64,000 nt of DNA from Pipra filicauda (taxonomy: Eukaryota > Chordata > Aves > Passeriformes > Pipridae): positions 3,482,001-3,546,000 of the forward strand of contig NW_024103874.1 of the NCBI RefSeq assembly GCF_003945595.2. The letters run 5' to 3'. Below, piece after piece: positions 51,501 through 64,000 of this stretch. The position numbers and the translations under genes are program-made. The number at the start of each line of letters is the position of its first letter. Position 1 is the stretch's first letter. Under the pieces are notes generated by a model. The model was not told the DNA's origin, did not search any database, and worked only from the letters and a program-made list of their open reading frames with translations.

Positions 51501-54500
51501 GTGTACAAATGTCTTTGTTTCATGTCCTGGGTTTCCACCCAGCTCAAAATACTTCACTCGTAGGATGAGCTTTTAGTTAATTTTCTCACTGCTTTGAAGA
51601 TCTTCTGAAGATCTTTTCCTTTGCCCCTGTTTGCACCTAAAAATTAACTTTCCTGTAGTTAGAAGGTCTTGCAGGTTAACTCAGGTAGCACCCATGGGGC
51701 AGCCAGAGCAGGGCTGAGTCAGTACCTTACAAAGCAACTCAAGAGCTGGCAAACCTCCGTGCCTCCAAGGGTCCAAGTTTGCAGAGGAGGGTGATGGAAG
51801 AGGCAGGGAGGACTTTTTGCTGAATGTCCCTGGCACTGGTCCAGCAGACCAACATCAGTGTGGTACCAGGCGTGGTACCCACGATGGCTTTTAAATGAGA
51901 GGGGCTTCCAGCTGAGTCTGCACTGACTCGACCTGGGCAGTTGATCATGGCTGGGGCGTGGAGCGTAGCCCTCTTCCAAGCCGGGGAAACAAAGCCATTT
52001 GCAGGCAGAGCTGGCTTTGACAAAAGCCCCCATTACTATTTCTGACTTCACAACCAAACCAAATTTCTTTTCCAGTAGTTGTCAATCACATTCTCTCTCA
52101 GCAAATTGACACAACGTGACCCTGCCCATACTGGGTAACACAGCTCTTAAGCGAAATACAATAGGGAACATCTCACATTAATCTCTTCTCCGTTATTTGA
52201 CTGTTTTCCACTAACCTTTCATTCTGCCAAATTTAATTAAATCAGCTGCTTTTCTGGATGTAACCTGTTCCTTCACTGTTTGGATGTTCCCTTCAATTCA
52301 TAACAGTGAAGGCACATATCATATGCACCTAGCAGGGACTTGGCCAAGCTATTTTCTTAAAACAATTCTCACCAAAGAATAACAGATGACAGCAAATGAG
52401 TTTATTTTATCCAGACCATAAGGAGTCAATACAGTACAGATTTCTTGAGACTTTTGTTGTGCTCCTGACTGCCAATAATTTTAAAATCCATGATCCTTGT
52501 ATTGTACATACCACATGTGTATATATAACATTAGACAAAATTGTTTGAATGTTTTACATTGATTTTATTTTTTTAATTGCTGCATTGATAGGTTTTAAAA
52601 AACCTCATGCTCCTCAGAATAAAAAGATCTGACTATAGCAGCGAGTGAGTGTAGAATTTCAAGCCTATCTGCAAAAATGAGACCAAGTATAAATAATGAG
52701 CAATATTATGAATATTTATTCACCTACACTGATCTTTCTGATGATCTTTTTCAAGCTTGCAGCCTGACAGATCTTAAGAAAGCAGTTTTACCTGAATTGT
52801 GAAAGGTTTTTCTTCCTCTTTCTAATCAAGCGTGATATACCAGAAAACAAATCAGGCTGATAGAAACAGAAGTCAGGCTTACAAGAAAAACAGCTGTAAC
52901 AGCTAAATGGCTTAAAGCAGGGAAAGTAGGAAAACAGCATGTGGGGCTAATGATGGGTGGTTTTCAGGTTTCAGAATACATTAAGGCATTCTCCCTGTTT
53001 ATTAAATTGCTCTGGCAGCATTTGACAGCAAAGGTTTTTTTGGATTATAAGAGTGCAATGGACATAACTAGGATATTTTTTTATCCTAAAGCCTGGCCTT
53101 TGGGTAATCAGCAAGAAGTTACATGCTGTAGGAAGAATTTGGTTTTGCACAAGTCCAAAGAAGGTTGTTTTTTATTTAAAAAAAAAATGTTTCTGAGATT
53201 GTTGTTTACTGTCCCTCCTCTGCAGTCTGCCTTGAGATTTTTTGGACTTTTTCTGTCTCAGCACTCACTCCTTTTGTCAGTAAGTGGCAAACACAACCTG
53301 GAAGCAGCATCAATTTAATGCTGGCATATTTACCAAAGGGCACCTCTCTGCAGCTGTGTGACCACCCAATGTTGAACTATTGCCTGTCTCTCCCTGCTCA
53401 AGAAAAGCCAAATGTAATTTCATGGTTTTACAAAAATTGCCTCAGCCAAGACTTAGAAGGCTTATTCCTCAGGTCTCCCTTTAAGTGCTCTTTGTGAGAT
53501 GACCTGGCATCTCTGGGGCACGAAGGCTGCAGAATATTGACAGGAGTTGAGAGCAGGGTAGGAGTTAGTTCTTGTTTTTGAGGGATACAGACGGACACCT
53601 GCTCTGTGCCAGTTCCCTGTGCAGAGAGAAGGGTGCTGGAGGTGTTCTACAGCCCTCCTCATCCCAGTGTCTGAGTGCTTCAACCAATGAGTGGATTTTT
53701 GTTTTCATGGTATCACTGTGACATAAGAAAGAGTTTTAATTTCATTTTGAAGTGTTATGTTCAATTTCTTTGAGGCACAGAAAAATTAAACGAGCTATTA
53801 AAGGTCACTTGGGGAGGGTTCGGGAAAATGCTGAAAAAATCCAGGTCTTCCAAGTTGCAACCTGCAGCCTTAATCACAACCCTCCTCTGTTTTGGCACAG
53901 TGGCTGTAGTCAGAATCAAAATACATTATCCAAGACACTCTTCATATCTTTTCTTTTTAATGAAATTTATCTGTAGCTCATACCAGCTCACTGCCACTCC
54001 CTTGCATGACTGTCAGAAGCATGGAATTCATTTTCCTTATTTCTCTTTGGCTTCTTTGTGGACTTGTTTGGTCTGTAGTTTGGATCACTGAAGAGAGAGA
54101 TGTAACCAGTTTCTAATGATTCTGTGATTCTAATTTTGGCATTAAATGAGAGAACCATATGAGAAGCTCATTAACTGACAGTCTTTATGAACAGGAAAGT
54201 CGATACCATCCCAGGATAGAGATACTGTTACAGCAGAGTTTCTGAGAATAATTTTGAAGTCAGCTCATAGCACCTGAATAGCTTCAATATTGCTGTGCCC
54301 AACTCAGGTGCCTTTATGGGGCTTCTTGGGGTGGGGAAATCTATCAAGTCCCTAAGTGATATATTGCTATATCAAGCATTTCAAGACTAGAAAAGAAATG
54401 CTACAGAATGCTGATCTCTTTTTGGTGATGGTGTTCTTTTCTCACTTATCTTCTGAAAACAGCCCAGTCCTTATTTTCTGTTTGCTCCAGGCTTGCTGTC

Positions 54501-55110
54501 TTATTTGCCAAGGCTCAGTCTAAAAAAAAAAACCAAAAAAAATCCCAACAAATGTTATGTTCATGCTATAAAATTTCCCCAAACCAGAAAATACTGTCAC
54601 AGTCTTAAATATAGAGGTACTGATTACATTCTGGATGAGCTATAAAGAATGAGGACAATTTCAAAGCACTATTTCAGATATGAAAAACATTCTTTGGGTT
54701 TAAAAGTTTTTTAAGCAAATACATCCAAGTTTTGACAAATGCCTGTGCTCAGATATCAGATAAAAACTGTTGTGACCTCTGATGCCCACACTCTGCAACT
54801 CGAAATCTAGAACAAGTATTAGGTTAATAACAGACCCTACCTTGCTATTAACCTTGTACACAGCACACTTCAAAACATGCTGTTGCCATCAGAGGTGCCC
54901 AGCTGGGGTCAGAGCCTGGCAAACCTCCTGCAAGGTGGTTTAGGTCACTTGACTGTTTTGGTGGATGTGTTTTCCTATAGGTCCCTTTCTTTGGGCAGAA
55001 GTTGCTGCATTGATATTCCACAGTGTTCCACCACGGTGGGGTTTCAGCTTGGGTGTTTTTTTTAAAACCTTGATAGCCCAGGCTCAGTGTCTAATCCCTC
55101 AGGGGTAAAA

Positions 55111-55113
<3 letters not shown>

Positions 55114-55141
<28 letters not shown>
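55114..55141. repeat. AT dinucleotide microsatellite (14 copies)
   Basis: This is an uninterrupted 28-base alternation of A and T within the exon 7-8 intron. It is likely length-polymorphic and able to extrude cruciform structure. No associated element is visible. Confidence 0.93.
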
Positions 55142-58100
55142 CTTAGATGAATGTGGTTGCAGCATATTGCACTCAAAGCAACTCTGATCCTGTTTAATAC
55201 AGCCATCTCAATGCCCAGTATTGCTGGCACCAGGCATTATTAAGAAAATCATTAAAATGATCCATCAAGATCCCCAGTCTGTGTTACCATTTTCAGTTAT
55301 TTGTCTGCTGTTGGGTTGGTTTTGTTTCAGGGCTTTTTAGTGCTTGGAGCTTCTATTTCTGAGCTTCCCTGTGTATCCCTGACAACTGGCAGATCGCTTT
55401 CTGAGCTGAGATGCTCAGTCAGTGGCCCTGCTCCTGGATCTGGCTGTTCAGCAACGTCCTGGCTCTCACCATGAGATGAGGTGGATGAGCAATTCTGTTT
55501 GGTTCACATGTCTTCTGTTCAGGAGGCTCCAGGGAGATATGGCCAGGATGCTGGAAGGCTTTCAGGGTGCCTGCTGGGGTCTGCTCTGTACCGAGTGCGT
55601 CCTTTGGAAAGGTTTCCACTTCACCACTTTCACTGTCTGAATAACACAAGAAAAGGCAGCCAGGGGCAACAGTCACTGAACTATTTGGTCTCACGCTACT
55701 AAAAGGCCAAACAGAGTAGACTCCTGAAAGGCTTTCCAGCGTTCTTTGATGTTATAACCTCTGTGTGATAAAAAGATCATATTCGCTTTCTTTCAGGTAA
55801 CTTTTAAAGCACTTCCTCATGCTTTCATAGGAAAGCTCAGCTCACTGTTGCTGAGTGTTGTACCCACCACCTGAAGCTGTTTGTCTTTCAGAAGCTGCCA
55901 CGCAAAAGAGAAAATAGCTGCTAAGCTGGAGCAGGTGCCATTGACACCTATGTGGGAGACTCAACACCCACCCTGGGAGAAACTGGAAAAGTTGATGGCA
56001 TGTCTGGTGGTTCCAAATGGGTTAAAAGGTGTAAATTGTAACACATTAATATACTATCTTAAAGTGCAGTAGCTTAAGAGATGAGTTGTATAAGCTGTGA
56101 GATCCCACTGGTTACAGTCTCAGGTGCTGAGAGGGAAAGTGTTAAGTAGTTTCATTGCTGGTTGTTAATCAGGCTGCCAGGAGGAAGCATTAAAGGTGGA
56201 TGTCAGTATAGCAGCAGTGCCAAGGATTTTCACTGAGGTTGGCCTGTGGCCTCTAGACCTTCATTTGTCTCAGAAAACACGGTATGTGTTAGGCTGGTTT
56301 TTGAAGGTGTGTGGAACAGCTCTTCCAGACTGGAGGTGTGGGTGCTCTGGCCAGTGAGTTGGAGCAGGCACTGACTGCCAACAAAACGACTCCTGGGTAA
56401 ATATTTTCCTTCTTTGAGTCAGGCAGGCTCAGTGATGCTGGCACAAATCCTCTGCTGTGTGGGGAGTTGGCACCAGAAGTCATCCTCTCCCTGCCTCCTT
56501 AAAGCCCAGCTCAGTATGTGGAAGTGTGCTATGCAGAATGAGGGGGAGAGCTGTGGGTGGTGGGATGAGGCTTTTCCTGAGACAGAGGCATTTATCCATG
56601 CTGGATTACAGGCAGGTTCAGGAATACAGGAATACACAGGGTCTGACCAGCATGTCGGGGCCAGAGCATTCCCAACAATCCCTTTGCTAAGGAAGAGAGG
56701 CAGCTTGATGAACACACTGCTGTTTCCAGGGGAGTAAACTGTGCCTTGCTGGACAGAGATAGACCAGCACTGCCCCTGCTTGGGGGCTCTGTAATCACAA
56801 GTAGCTCATAAAATCCAATACACCAGAGGCTTGTGGATGGGGAACACCATGCCATGCTGGAAGAAAAGCCAATATAGCCCCAGCCAAGTGGAGAAAATAA
56901 ACCTGGCTGTTTAGTGCTGTAGCCCAGTTAGTTTTAAAAATTGGGTCCCCTCCCTTGTTTTACGCTTGTCTTATCAGAAACATGAACACCTCTGGTGGTA
57001 TCTGGTCCTACACAGCAAGGCTGAGATGGAGTAAAACTACATCTTTTTACCTCAGGCAACAGCCTGTGCATTAAGATTCACAGGTCCAGGTTTTGATGTT
57101 TGCCAAGGATGCTGCAGACGTGGTGTAATGCTGCATTATGTGTAAGAAATAAAAAGGTCAAGGTATATCAAAGACTCTGCTCAACTCTGGCACAGGGATG
57201 GAGCTCACTCACCACCACCTCTGGGGGGCTGTGAAAGGTGCTGGGTGCTCTGGGTGTTCTGTGCAAGCTGCTTTCTTCTCAGAGCTTTGAGAATAGGGCC
57301 TTCTGCTGGGAATCTGTGTTCGGAATTAACTGTGGCTAAGTAGGGAGTATTAAGGGATAAATGCTTTAAAAGGTCTGCCTGTGGGCTTTGTGTAAATGGT
57401 GGCTAGTTAAGTCTTTTTGGGAAAAATATTTCTGCTAGAGTCAAATTAATGTTTGGGGGAGTTTGTTTATTTGTTTTTAAATTGGCTTTCCTGGCTCTGG
57501 TGCAGTATTTATTAATGGTATGTTCACCATCAACTATCTGGTACCCAAAAAAGTGAACATCAAGACTTCACTACCATGCAAAGAAATTATTCTGAAAACA
57601 AACCAGAAGAACATCTCATATTCTTCTCATCAGTATTGCACAATTAAGGGAACATGAAAAAACGCATAGATAAAAAGAAGATGTGAGGATAGCCATGGGA
57701 GGAAATAGGATTTAGATTTTCTGTCTCCTTCACCAGTAGGTTCCTACTAATACATGCTACGTCCTGGTACCCTTATTTGCTTTACCAGACGTGATGCTAA
57801 AATTAGCTAGTCATACATTTCTCAGGAAGTGGTAATTAATTGGACAATATTTGTACAGAGCTTTGAAAATGTAGGTCCTAATTTTGCAAACCCCTTGTCC
57901 GTAATGCAGATTAATATAATCACATAATTACCACATTTCTGGACTTTGTTATACACAACTACCCAGCTCATGTGTGATGTATAATAATTGCATGTGTAAA
58001 CCAGGAATAGCCATATTTCTCAAACACTCTGCATGTGCATTGGAAAATTGGGATCACGGGTAGCCCTTCATTACTAGGACGTCATTTTAAAATACTTTGT

Positions 58101-58149
58101 TCTTTTAAACTCTGTCTCTGAACATGATTTATTTTTGTTTAGAACCTCT

Positions 58150-58245
58150 CTCAGCAAGACCATGCTCTGCTCAGCTGGGATTTGAGCCGGTGCCTCTCAT
58201 GCCAGACTCTGTCTTGATGGGAAGAGCCACTTGCAATAGCTGTAA
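58150..58245 (-). mobile_element. Possible relic of a tRNA-derived SINE (MIR-like)
   Basis: Read on the - strand there is a sequence close to a polymerase III B box (GGCTCAAATCCCAGCT). About 41 bases upstream is an A-box-like TGGCTCTTCCC. The intervening CAGAGTCTGGCATGAGAGGC resembles the tRNA-related head of MIR/CORE-type SINEs. Neither box is perfect and no tRNA cloverleaf closes, so it is not a tRNA gene. The boundaries are approximate and the family assignment is tentative. Confidence 0.35.
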
Positions 58246-58459
58246 TTTTGTTTAGGGCACCTGTTCCTTTGTGTGTGCCAATGGAGTGGGCTGGTTCGGT
58301 GGTAGCAGTCGGTGCTGGGTCTTAAACCATTTTCACACTGACATTCTGTAGTATTTGGACTGAAAAGGGTTTTCTTCTTTTTCTTTCTAGAAAGTTGTTT
58401 GTATGCAGAGAATGCTGAGAGATGTCTTCTGCTTTAGCTCAGTTTGTCATAATATCTAC

Positions 58460-58775
58460 CTAGACCAAAAGGATTTTAGCCTTAATTTAATACATTCTGT
58501 TGAATGTTTTTGCTCCCCAGACCCTGTATTAGATTGCTCCAGCATCTCACTCCTTTAGTGGTGAAGGACCTACTAATTTCCAGCCTAAATTTATTCGTGG
58601 CCAGTTTATACCCATTTGTTCTTGTGTCAACATTGTCCTTTAGTTTAAATTGCTTCTTTGCCTTCCTAGTGTTTATCCTCCTGATGTATTTATAGACAGT
58701 AATCATATCTGCTATCAGCCTTCATTTTGCTAGACTAAACAAGCCAAGCTCTTCTGGGCTCTTCTCCGGTGATGG
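58460..58775 (-). mobile_element. Old CR1/L3-clade LINE, 3' portion, antisense
   Basis: The - strand reads as the conserved 3' coding region of an ancient CR1/L3-type LINE. Recognisable pieces, 5' to 3', are the LYKYI-like VYKYIRRINTRKAKKQFKL, then DTRTNGYKLATNKFRLEISR, then a WSNLIQGLGS-like stretch. It is clearly more diverged than the sense CR1 copies, implying an older insertion. It matches a class of repeat shared among reptiles, birds and mammals. The edges are approximate. On the higher-coordinate side, 58776-59035 does not resemble this LINE. Confidence 0.7.
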
Positions 58776-59035
58776 GCTCTTCACCGCCAGCACCTGGTTG
58801 GATCCGGGTTGCTCAGCAGTGAGTAGAAGGGCTTGGATTGCTCCCAGCATCCCGATGAGCCCCCAGTGCTTGGCACAAGGATTTAGGAGTGCCATATCTG
58901 CAGTGCTGATACTGCACACAGTGAGTTTGCCGACGGCGTTTGTGTCTTGCTCGGCAGCAGGGAGCTGGTGGGGCATGGGGATAGTTCTCCTCTCCCATGT
59001 CCAATAAATCAACTTCCAGAAAAGTTTTGTTATTG
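58776..59035. other. Unassigned block interrupting an old LINE
   Basis: About 260 bases of higher GC content lie between two pieces of an antisense LINE and resemble neither piece. Near the left edge, CGGTGA and TCACCG form a small inverted repeat. GGGCTCTTC also occurs twice, 18 bases apart. AATAAA lies at about 59004-59009. It could be a later insertion such as a solitary LTR, but I could not define target-site duplications or LTR ends, so I leave it unnamed. Confidence 0.3.
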
Positions 59036-59330
59036 GTCCCTTGCTGCATTATCCTGTATTTTGTGCTATTAAATCACATCTTGTTTCTGTCACCTAATTG
59101 TCAGGTTACCCTTCTTCCAAGCTATCATTCCTCCTGTACAGGGCTCTGATACCTTTTTAACTGAGCCCTTGACCAACTTCCTATTAACCAGCTTAACCAA
59201 TTTCTTCAACTAATTCCCATCCTCTCTAGTTTAGCTGATGTATTTCTTTGAGGCACTGTATCAGATGATTGACAGAAGAGCAGACAGATTAGATCTGCCA
59301 CAGTTCCTTTAATTATTCCTTCCTTCATAA
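59036..59330 (-). mobile_element. Old CR1/L3-clade LINE, reverse transcriptase remnant, antisense
   Basis: Read on the - strand, AATCATCTGATACAGTGCCTC corresponds to the CR1/L3 reverse transcriptase block usually reading DFSKAFDTVPH; here it is decayed to roughly QSSDTVPQ. The strand and order agree with the 3' portion at 58460-58775, so the two may be parts of one insertion with an internal deletion and later interruption. Many substitutions and stops are present and it is non-functional. Confidence 0.5.
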
Positions 59331-60100
59331 TTTTTCCTTCAAGAGCCCTTCTTAGTTTTTAGGTCAGGCTAAAAGCTCTGCACTTATCAAGCTGAGGTCT
59401 TTTTTTCCTTGGCTTAAGTAGAAGCAGCACATTTACTTTGCTGTAGCATGAAGATTTGTTAGATTTATTAAAAATACTGGCCACAGGACCTCCTACAGGC
59501 TTCAGGGGGGTTTAGTCTAGACCCCCTTGGGGCAGAGTCTCATTTCCTTAGTTCCACAGCATCACTATCAGAGCAAATATATAGCAAATGTTAGGACCAT
59601 TTTGGTTTACCTCTATGCTGTAGTTTCTGCCCTGCGCTGTTTAAAATGTCATTTTTGTAAAGAAAGAGAATGGGAGGATTATTCTGTATTACCAAAATGC
59701 CATCAAGAAAATGTCTCTCGTGCTCGGGGGCATGAGGCTGCCTTTTTTTTCTTTAATAGTCGTAACAATAATAATGCTATTAGGACAACAAACTAAGATG
59801 CCCCTGGAGATGATGTGACAAATTGGAAGGACATGCTGAAATTGAAATTGATTGAATAGTTCAATAAAATCAGCTTAATGCACAAAAGCAAAAAGATTAG
59901 CAACAGAAAAAAAACAAAAAAATCAGTAATTTGTTATCTGCTGGGGCCAATCTCACTGGAAATTGAATTAGTTATAAACTGAAACTAGGTACTTGAAAGG
60001 AGCACCCTTATATATCCACAGTGCTGGAGCCTTTCGGATGGAACTGGATGTGGGTGGGAACCATGAACCTGAAGGCTCGGCAGATCTCAGACTATTTCCA

Positions 60101-60180
60101 TTTGGTGGACTTAGCAGTGTTGGCTTCATGGCTGGACTCAATGATCTTAAAGGTGTTTTCCACCCTAAATGTTTCTGTGG
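60101..60180 (+). mobile_element. CR1 LINE 3' tail (about 80 bp)
   Basis: This is a short CR1 terminal fragment: TTTGGTGGACTTAGCAGTGT, then GGCTGGACTCAATGATCTTA, AAGGTGTTTTCCACCCTAAA and a degenerate TTTCTGTGG tail. It is in sense with CDH4. The motif order equals the last 80 bases of the copy that ends at 9027. Confidence 0.75.
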
Positions 60181-63041
60181 TTTCTTATGTCTGAGTTTTT
60201 TACAACATTTGTGTACCAACCAAGGCCATGCTCCATGTCAGATTCCACTTTTGCTCTAAACACAGTAGTTCTGTCTTCAGCTGATGGAAATCAGTGCAAC
60301 TTTGGTGATATCTCTAAGATTCCACCAGCAGCTCACTTCTGGTGTGTTACCTGATGGCTGCAGCTGCCTCTGGTGTCCTGGGATGCAGCTCCCATCTCCA
60401 GCGTGTGCACTCCCATCCTGGTCCTACCTGATCACTCCATCCATTTGAGATCTGCTGTGATTCCTCACATTTTCTCACCAGGCTTAGACTCCCTGCACTT
60501 GCTGCACAAGTGCTGTGCTCCTTTGCCATCCTTCCCCTCTTCCCATCCTTCTACACCAGCTCTTTGTGACTGGTACATTTGCACATTACTAAATTCCTGT
60601 AATTTTCCTTTTTTTTTTTGCTGTTGTATGATCTGATTGATATCATCTGGCTTTTAAACTTCTTTAATCCGGTGTTCTGGATTTATGTGGGGTTTTTTAT
60701 TAACACTGTGCTACAGAGCTCAGTGAATAGCATTTTGTTAAATAAAACAACTCTGTTGTAAACCTGAGGTCTGTGAGTACACACACGCACATGTCATCAG
60801 TGTGTGTAATTTAATAAGCAGTAAAATGGAGAAGTAAACCAAACTCTTAAACGAGACTTTCTACTTCCTTGCCATCTCTTGAGAGGATTCATTTTCTAAG
60901 GGAAGTGCTGGTTGAGCAGCTGAAAGGAGCTGGAGGGGGTGGGAGTTGTGCAGGCTGGTCCCAGGATGAGTAAGTGCTGTGCAGACAGAGTGTGACCTTA
61001 CCCAAGATCTGTGGTGTATTCTCAGAGTTCAGACTGAAGTTTGCATAACACAGTCTCAGGTTTTAGAAGTGCTTTTGACACAAACAGAGCTGCCTTTGCC
61101 ATGCCCTCGCTGGGGGCTCAGTGGTGGGCACACGTGGGAGCAGGACCTGGGAGACACATGGAAAAATGGTGATATGCCAGGGTAAGAAGCACTTGCTGAT
61201 GGGAGCTGTTCCATCACACTCTCAGCTGATAGAAAAGAAGGAACATTTTTTTCCTGCAGTTGCTGCCAAAGGACTGAGGCTTTGACAATAACCTGTGACA
61301 GCCACCCTGTCAGGTCAGAAACAGTCTGGGGTCTCTCTCACTGCAGCCAGGAACATTAGAGGTGGCTTTTCCATTTAAATGCACTGTTGAAATGAGTCTC
61401 TCATGTGGGCCTCCAGCCTGTTTTTCTAATTTGTGTGAAACCTGATTGCTGCTATTTTTTTAAATATCTTCCTCTGTTATATGGTTTAAACCTAATTTGG
61501 CTCACAAGTATTTGGCCTGTTAGGGAATACTTCCATCAACCTCCCAAGTTGTCTATAAGGGAGAATAAGGAAGGAAAAGCTAAATATGAAATAGAAATTA
61601 CATTCACTAATAAGGACATTTCAGCCTTAGCCGGTGCTTTACAAATGGAGTAATGAACAGCACCTTCTTGCATGAGGCAAAACAAGGGCTAACAATAGTT
61701 TCTCCCTCATGTTTTATTATACAAGGTAGGAAGAGATAATGAAAGTGCATTTCCATAATATATTCCAGTTGCAAGGTGCTGATGGATCCCTGAGTGTGAT
61801 GCCATGTCAATTTAGCAGGTCAATTAAAAGTCCTGAAATCAAGATAAAGCTGAAATTCAGATCTCTTATTCTGGCAACTCAGAAGAATTAAAAAATTGAG
61901 CCAATTACAGCACTTTGAGAATGTTTGCATGGGAATAGAGAGACCTAATTGACCTAATTCTTGCCCTTTGAAATTCCAGAGGACATCTGACATTTTACAC
62001 ACACCCATAGCGTGGGCACCTGGAGGGAGCAGCCCCGAGTACCCGAGCTGTGTTCTGAGAGCAGGAGCAGTCCAGCACGTGGCTGGTGTCTTCTTGCGTC
62101 AAAGTCCCTCCACTTGACTTTACAAAAAGCTTTTCCTGCATAAAGTTGTGCCTCCACTTGGTTTACACACCTTTTGGTTTTGGCTGGATCCCTCCCTGTT
62201 TCTCGGCACATCCCTTTGCCCATAATTCAGGAGAGGAGCTTTGCTTTCCTATCTGTAAAGTGCTCTGTGAGCAAGACACATATTGAGATCAATGGTAAAT
62301 TCTACAGATCCAGATGAAAATTCATTGTTAAGGACAGTTTTACAGGTTAGGAGACTTTTCTCAGTGCAGACAGATATTCCCAAGTAAAGAGACATCCCAG
62401 GGAGATGTATCCACATGCAAGATCAGATGGCCTGTCCTGTTTTATTCAGGTTTATTTTCCAGTTGCATTGACGTACAGCATCTTTTAGAACTTCACTGTG
62501 TGATTTTTATGGCTGACTCTGTGAAGCTTTTTTCTTTGAGAGCCTTGTTGTAGGGGATGCTCAGGAATTTAAATAAGTTCCACTGAACTTCTGTTTGTTG
62601 CATTGAATTACTATTTTTCTTCCATACTGGACTTAAATTCTCCTTATTTACTGAGACCGTGTTAAGGATTGAAACATGGAGAACATTTTAAGTATCAAAA
62701 TGCTTTGTGGGCATCAAACTGTTTGAGCAGGACAAGCTGAAAGGCCACCAGGCAATACTGATGTCAGTTTTGGGGGTATAATGTTCTTAGCAATGTTTTC
62801 AGTGAGAACATATGCACAAAACTTTTATTGGTTTTCAGAAGAGAGAGACTAATGTTGGTGAAATGCTTAAAAATTAATAAACACTTGAGTTTCAAGCAAG
62901 GAATTTCGCCCATAAGATTTTTTATTTACCCATAAAGCAGGTGATGTCCACCAATATATGCAAAAATCCTTTCTAATGTGATAGAAAATTTTATCTGCCT
63001 TTTTTTTTTTACCAACATTTTTAATGCAATTATCTCTTTAG

Positions 63042-64000
<959 letters not shown>

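Noticed and set aside
54096..54135. TTCTAATGATTCTGTGATTCTAA, resembling a CR1 terminal repeat
   Set aside because: The preceding bases do not match the CR1 3' region, so the octamer-like words alone are not enough.

Overview
This window is vertebrate, almost certainly avian, nuclear DNA lying inside one large gene on the + strand. Four short exons with consensus splice sites encode 204 consecutive residues of a classical type I cadherin. The peptide matches R-cadherin (CDH4, first described from chick retina) better than N-cadherin: it has the HAV adhesion tripeptide within [20 protein letters not shown], and the EC2 stretch [20 protein letters not shown]. The bird assignment rests on the CR1 LINE 3' fragments, which carry the avian TTCTGTGATTCTATGA-type terminus, on the low repeat density, and on the R-cadherin match. 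I cannot name the species.

Layout: 1-8110 is the end of a long upstream intron. Then come exon 5 (8111-8266, 156 bp), an 8.0 kb intron, exon 6 (16306-16450, 145 bp), a 13.0 kb intron, exon 7 (29457-29629, 173 bp), a 33.5 kb intron, exon 8 (63156-63293, 138 bp) and the start of the next intron, which runs to the window end. Numbering follows the CDH1/CDH2 exon scheme, whose lengths and phases these exons match. Together they encode most of EC1 (from about mature residue 24), all of EC2 and the first residues of EC3. They include the calcium-binding DRE, DAD and DxNDN motifs at the EC1-EC2 and EC2-EC3 junctions. The start codon, signal peptide, propeptide, later ectodomain, membrane segment and catenin-binding tail are outside the window.

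The introns hold four sense-strand CR1 3' ends (8386-9027, 14945-15135, 44441-44694, 60101-60180). They also hold an older antisense CR1/L3-clade LINE in two pieces (about 58460-58775 and 59036-59330), a possible tRNA-derived SINE relic, a 15-bp minisatellite and a few microsatellites. No second gene, RNA gene, CRISPR array, operon or intact mobile element can be supported, and the longer open frames are chance or repeat-derived.

I found no convincing new biological system. The observations most worth checking are: an exon-like 121-bp block in the exon 6-7 intron (22959-23079) that would act as a poison exon; several AG|GTAA sites behind pyrimidine tracts that resemble recursive-splice sites, one of them inside a CR1 copy; and several CpG-retaining patches in otherwise CpG-poor intron DNA that look like candidate cis-regulatory or conserved noncoding elements.
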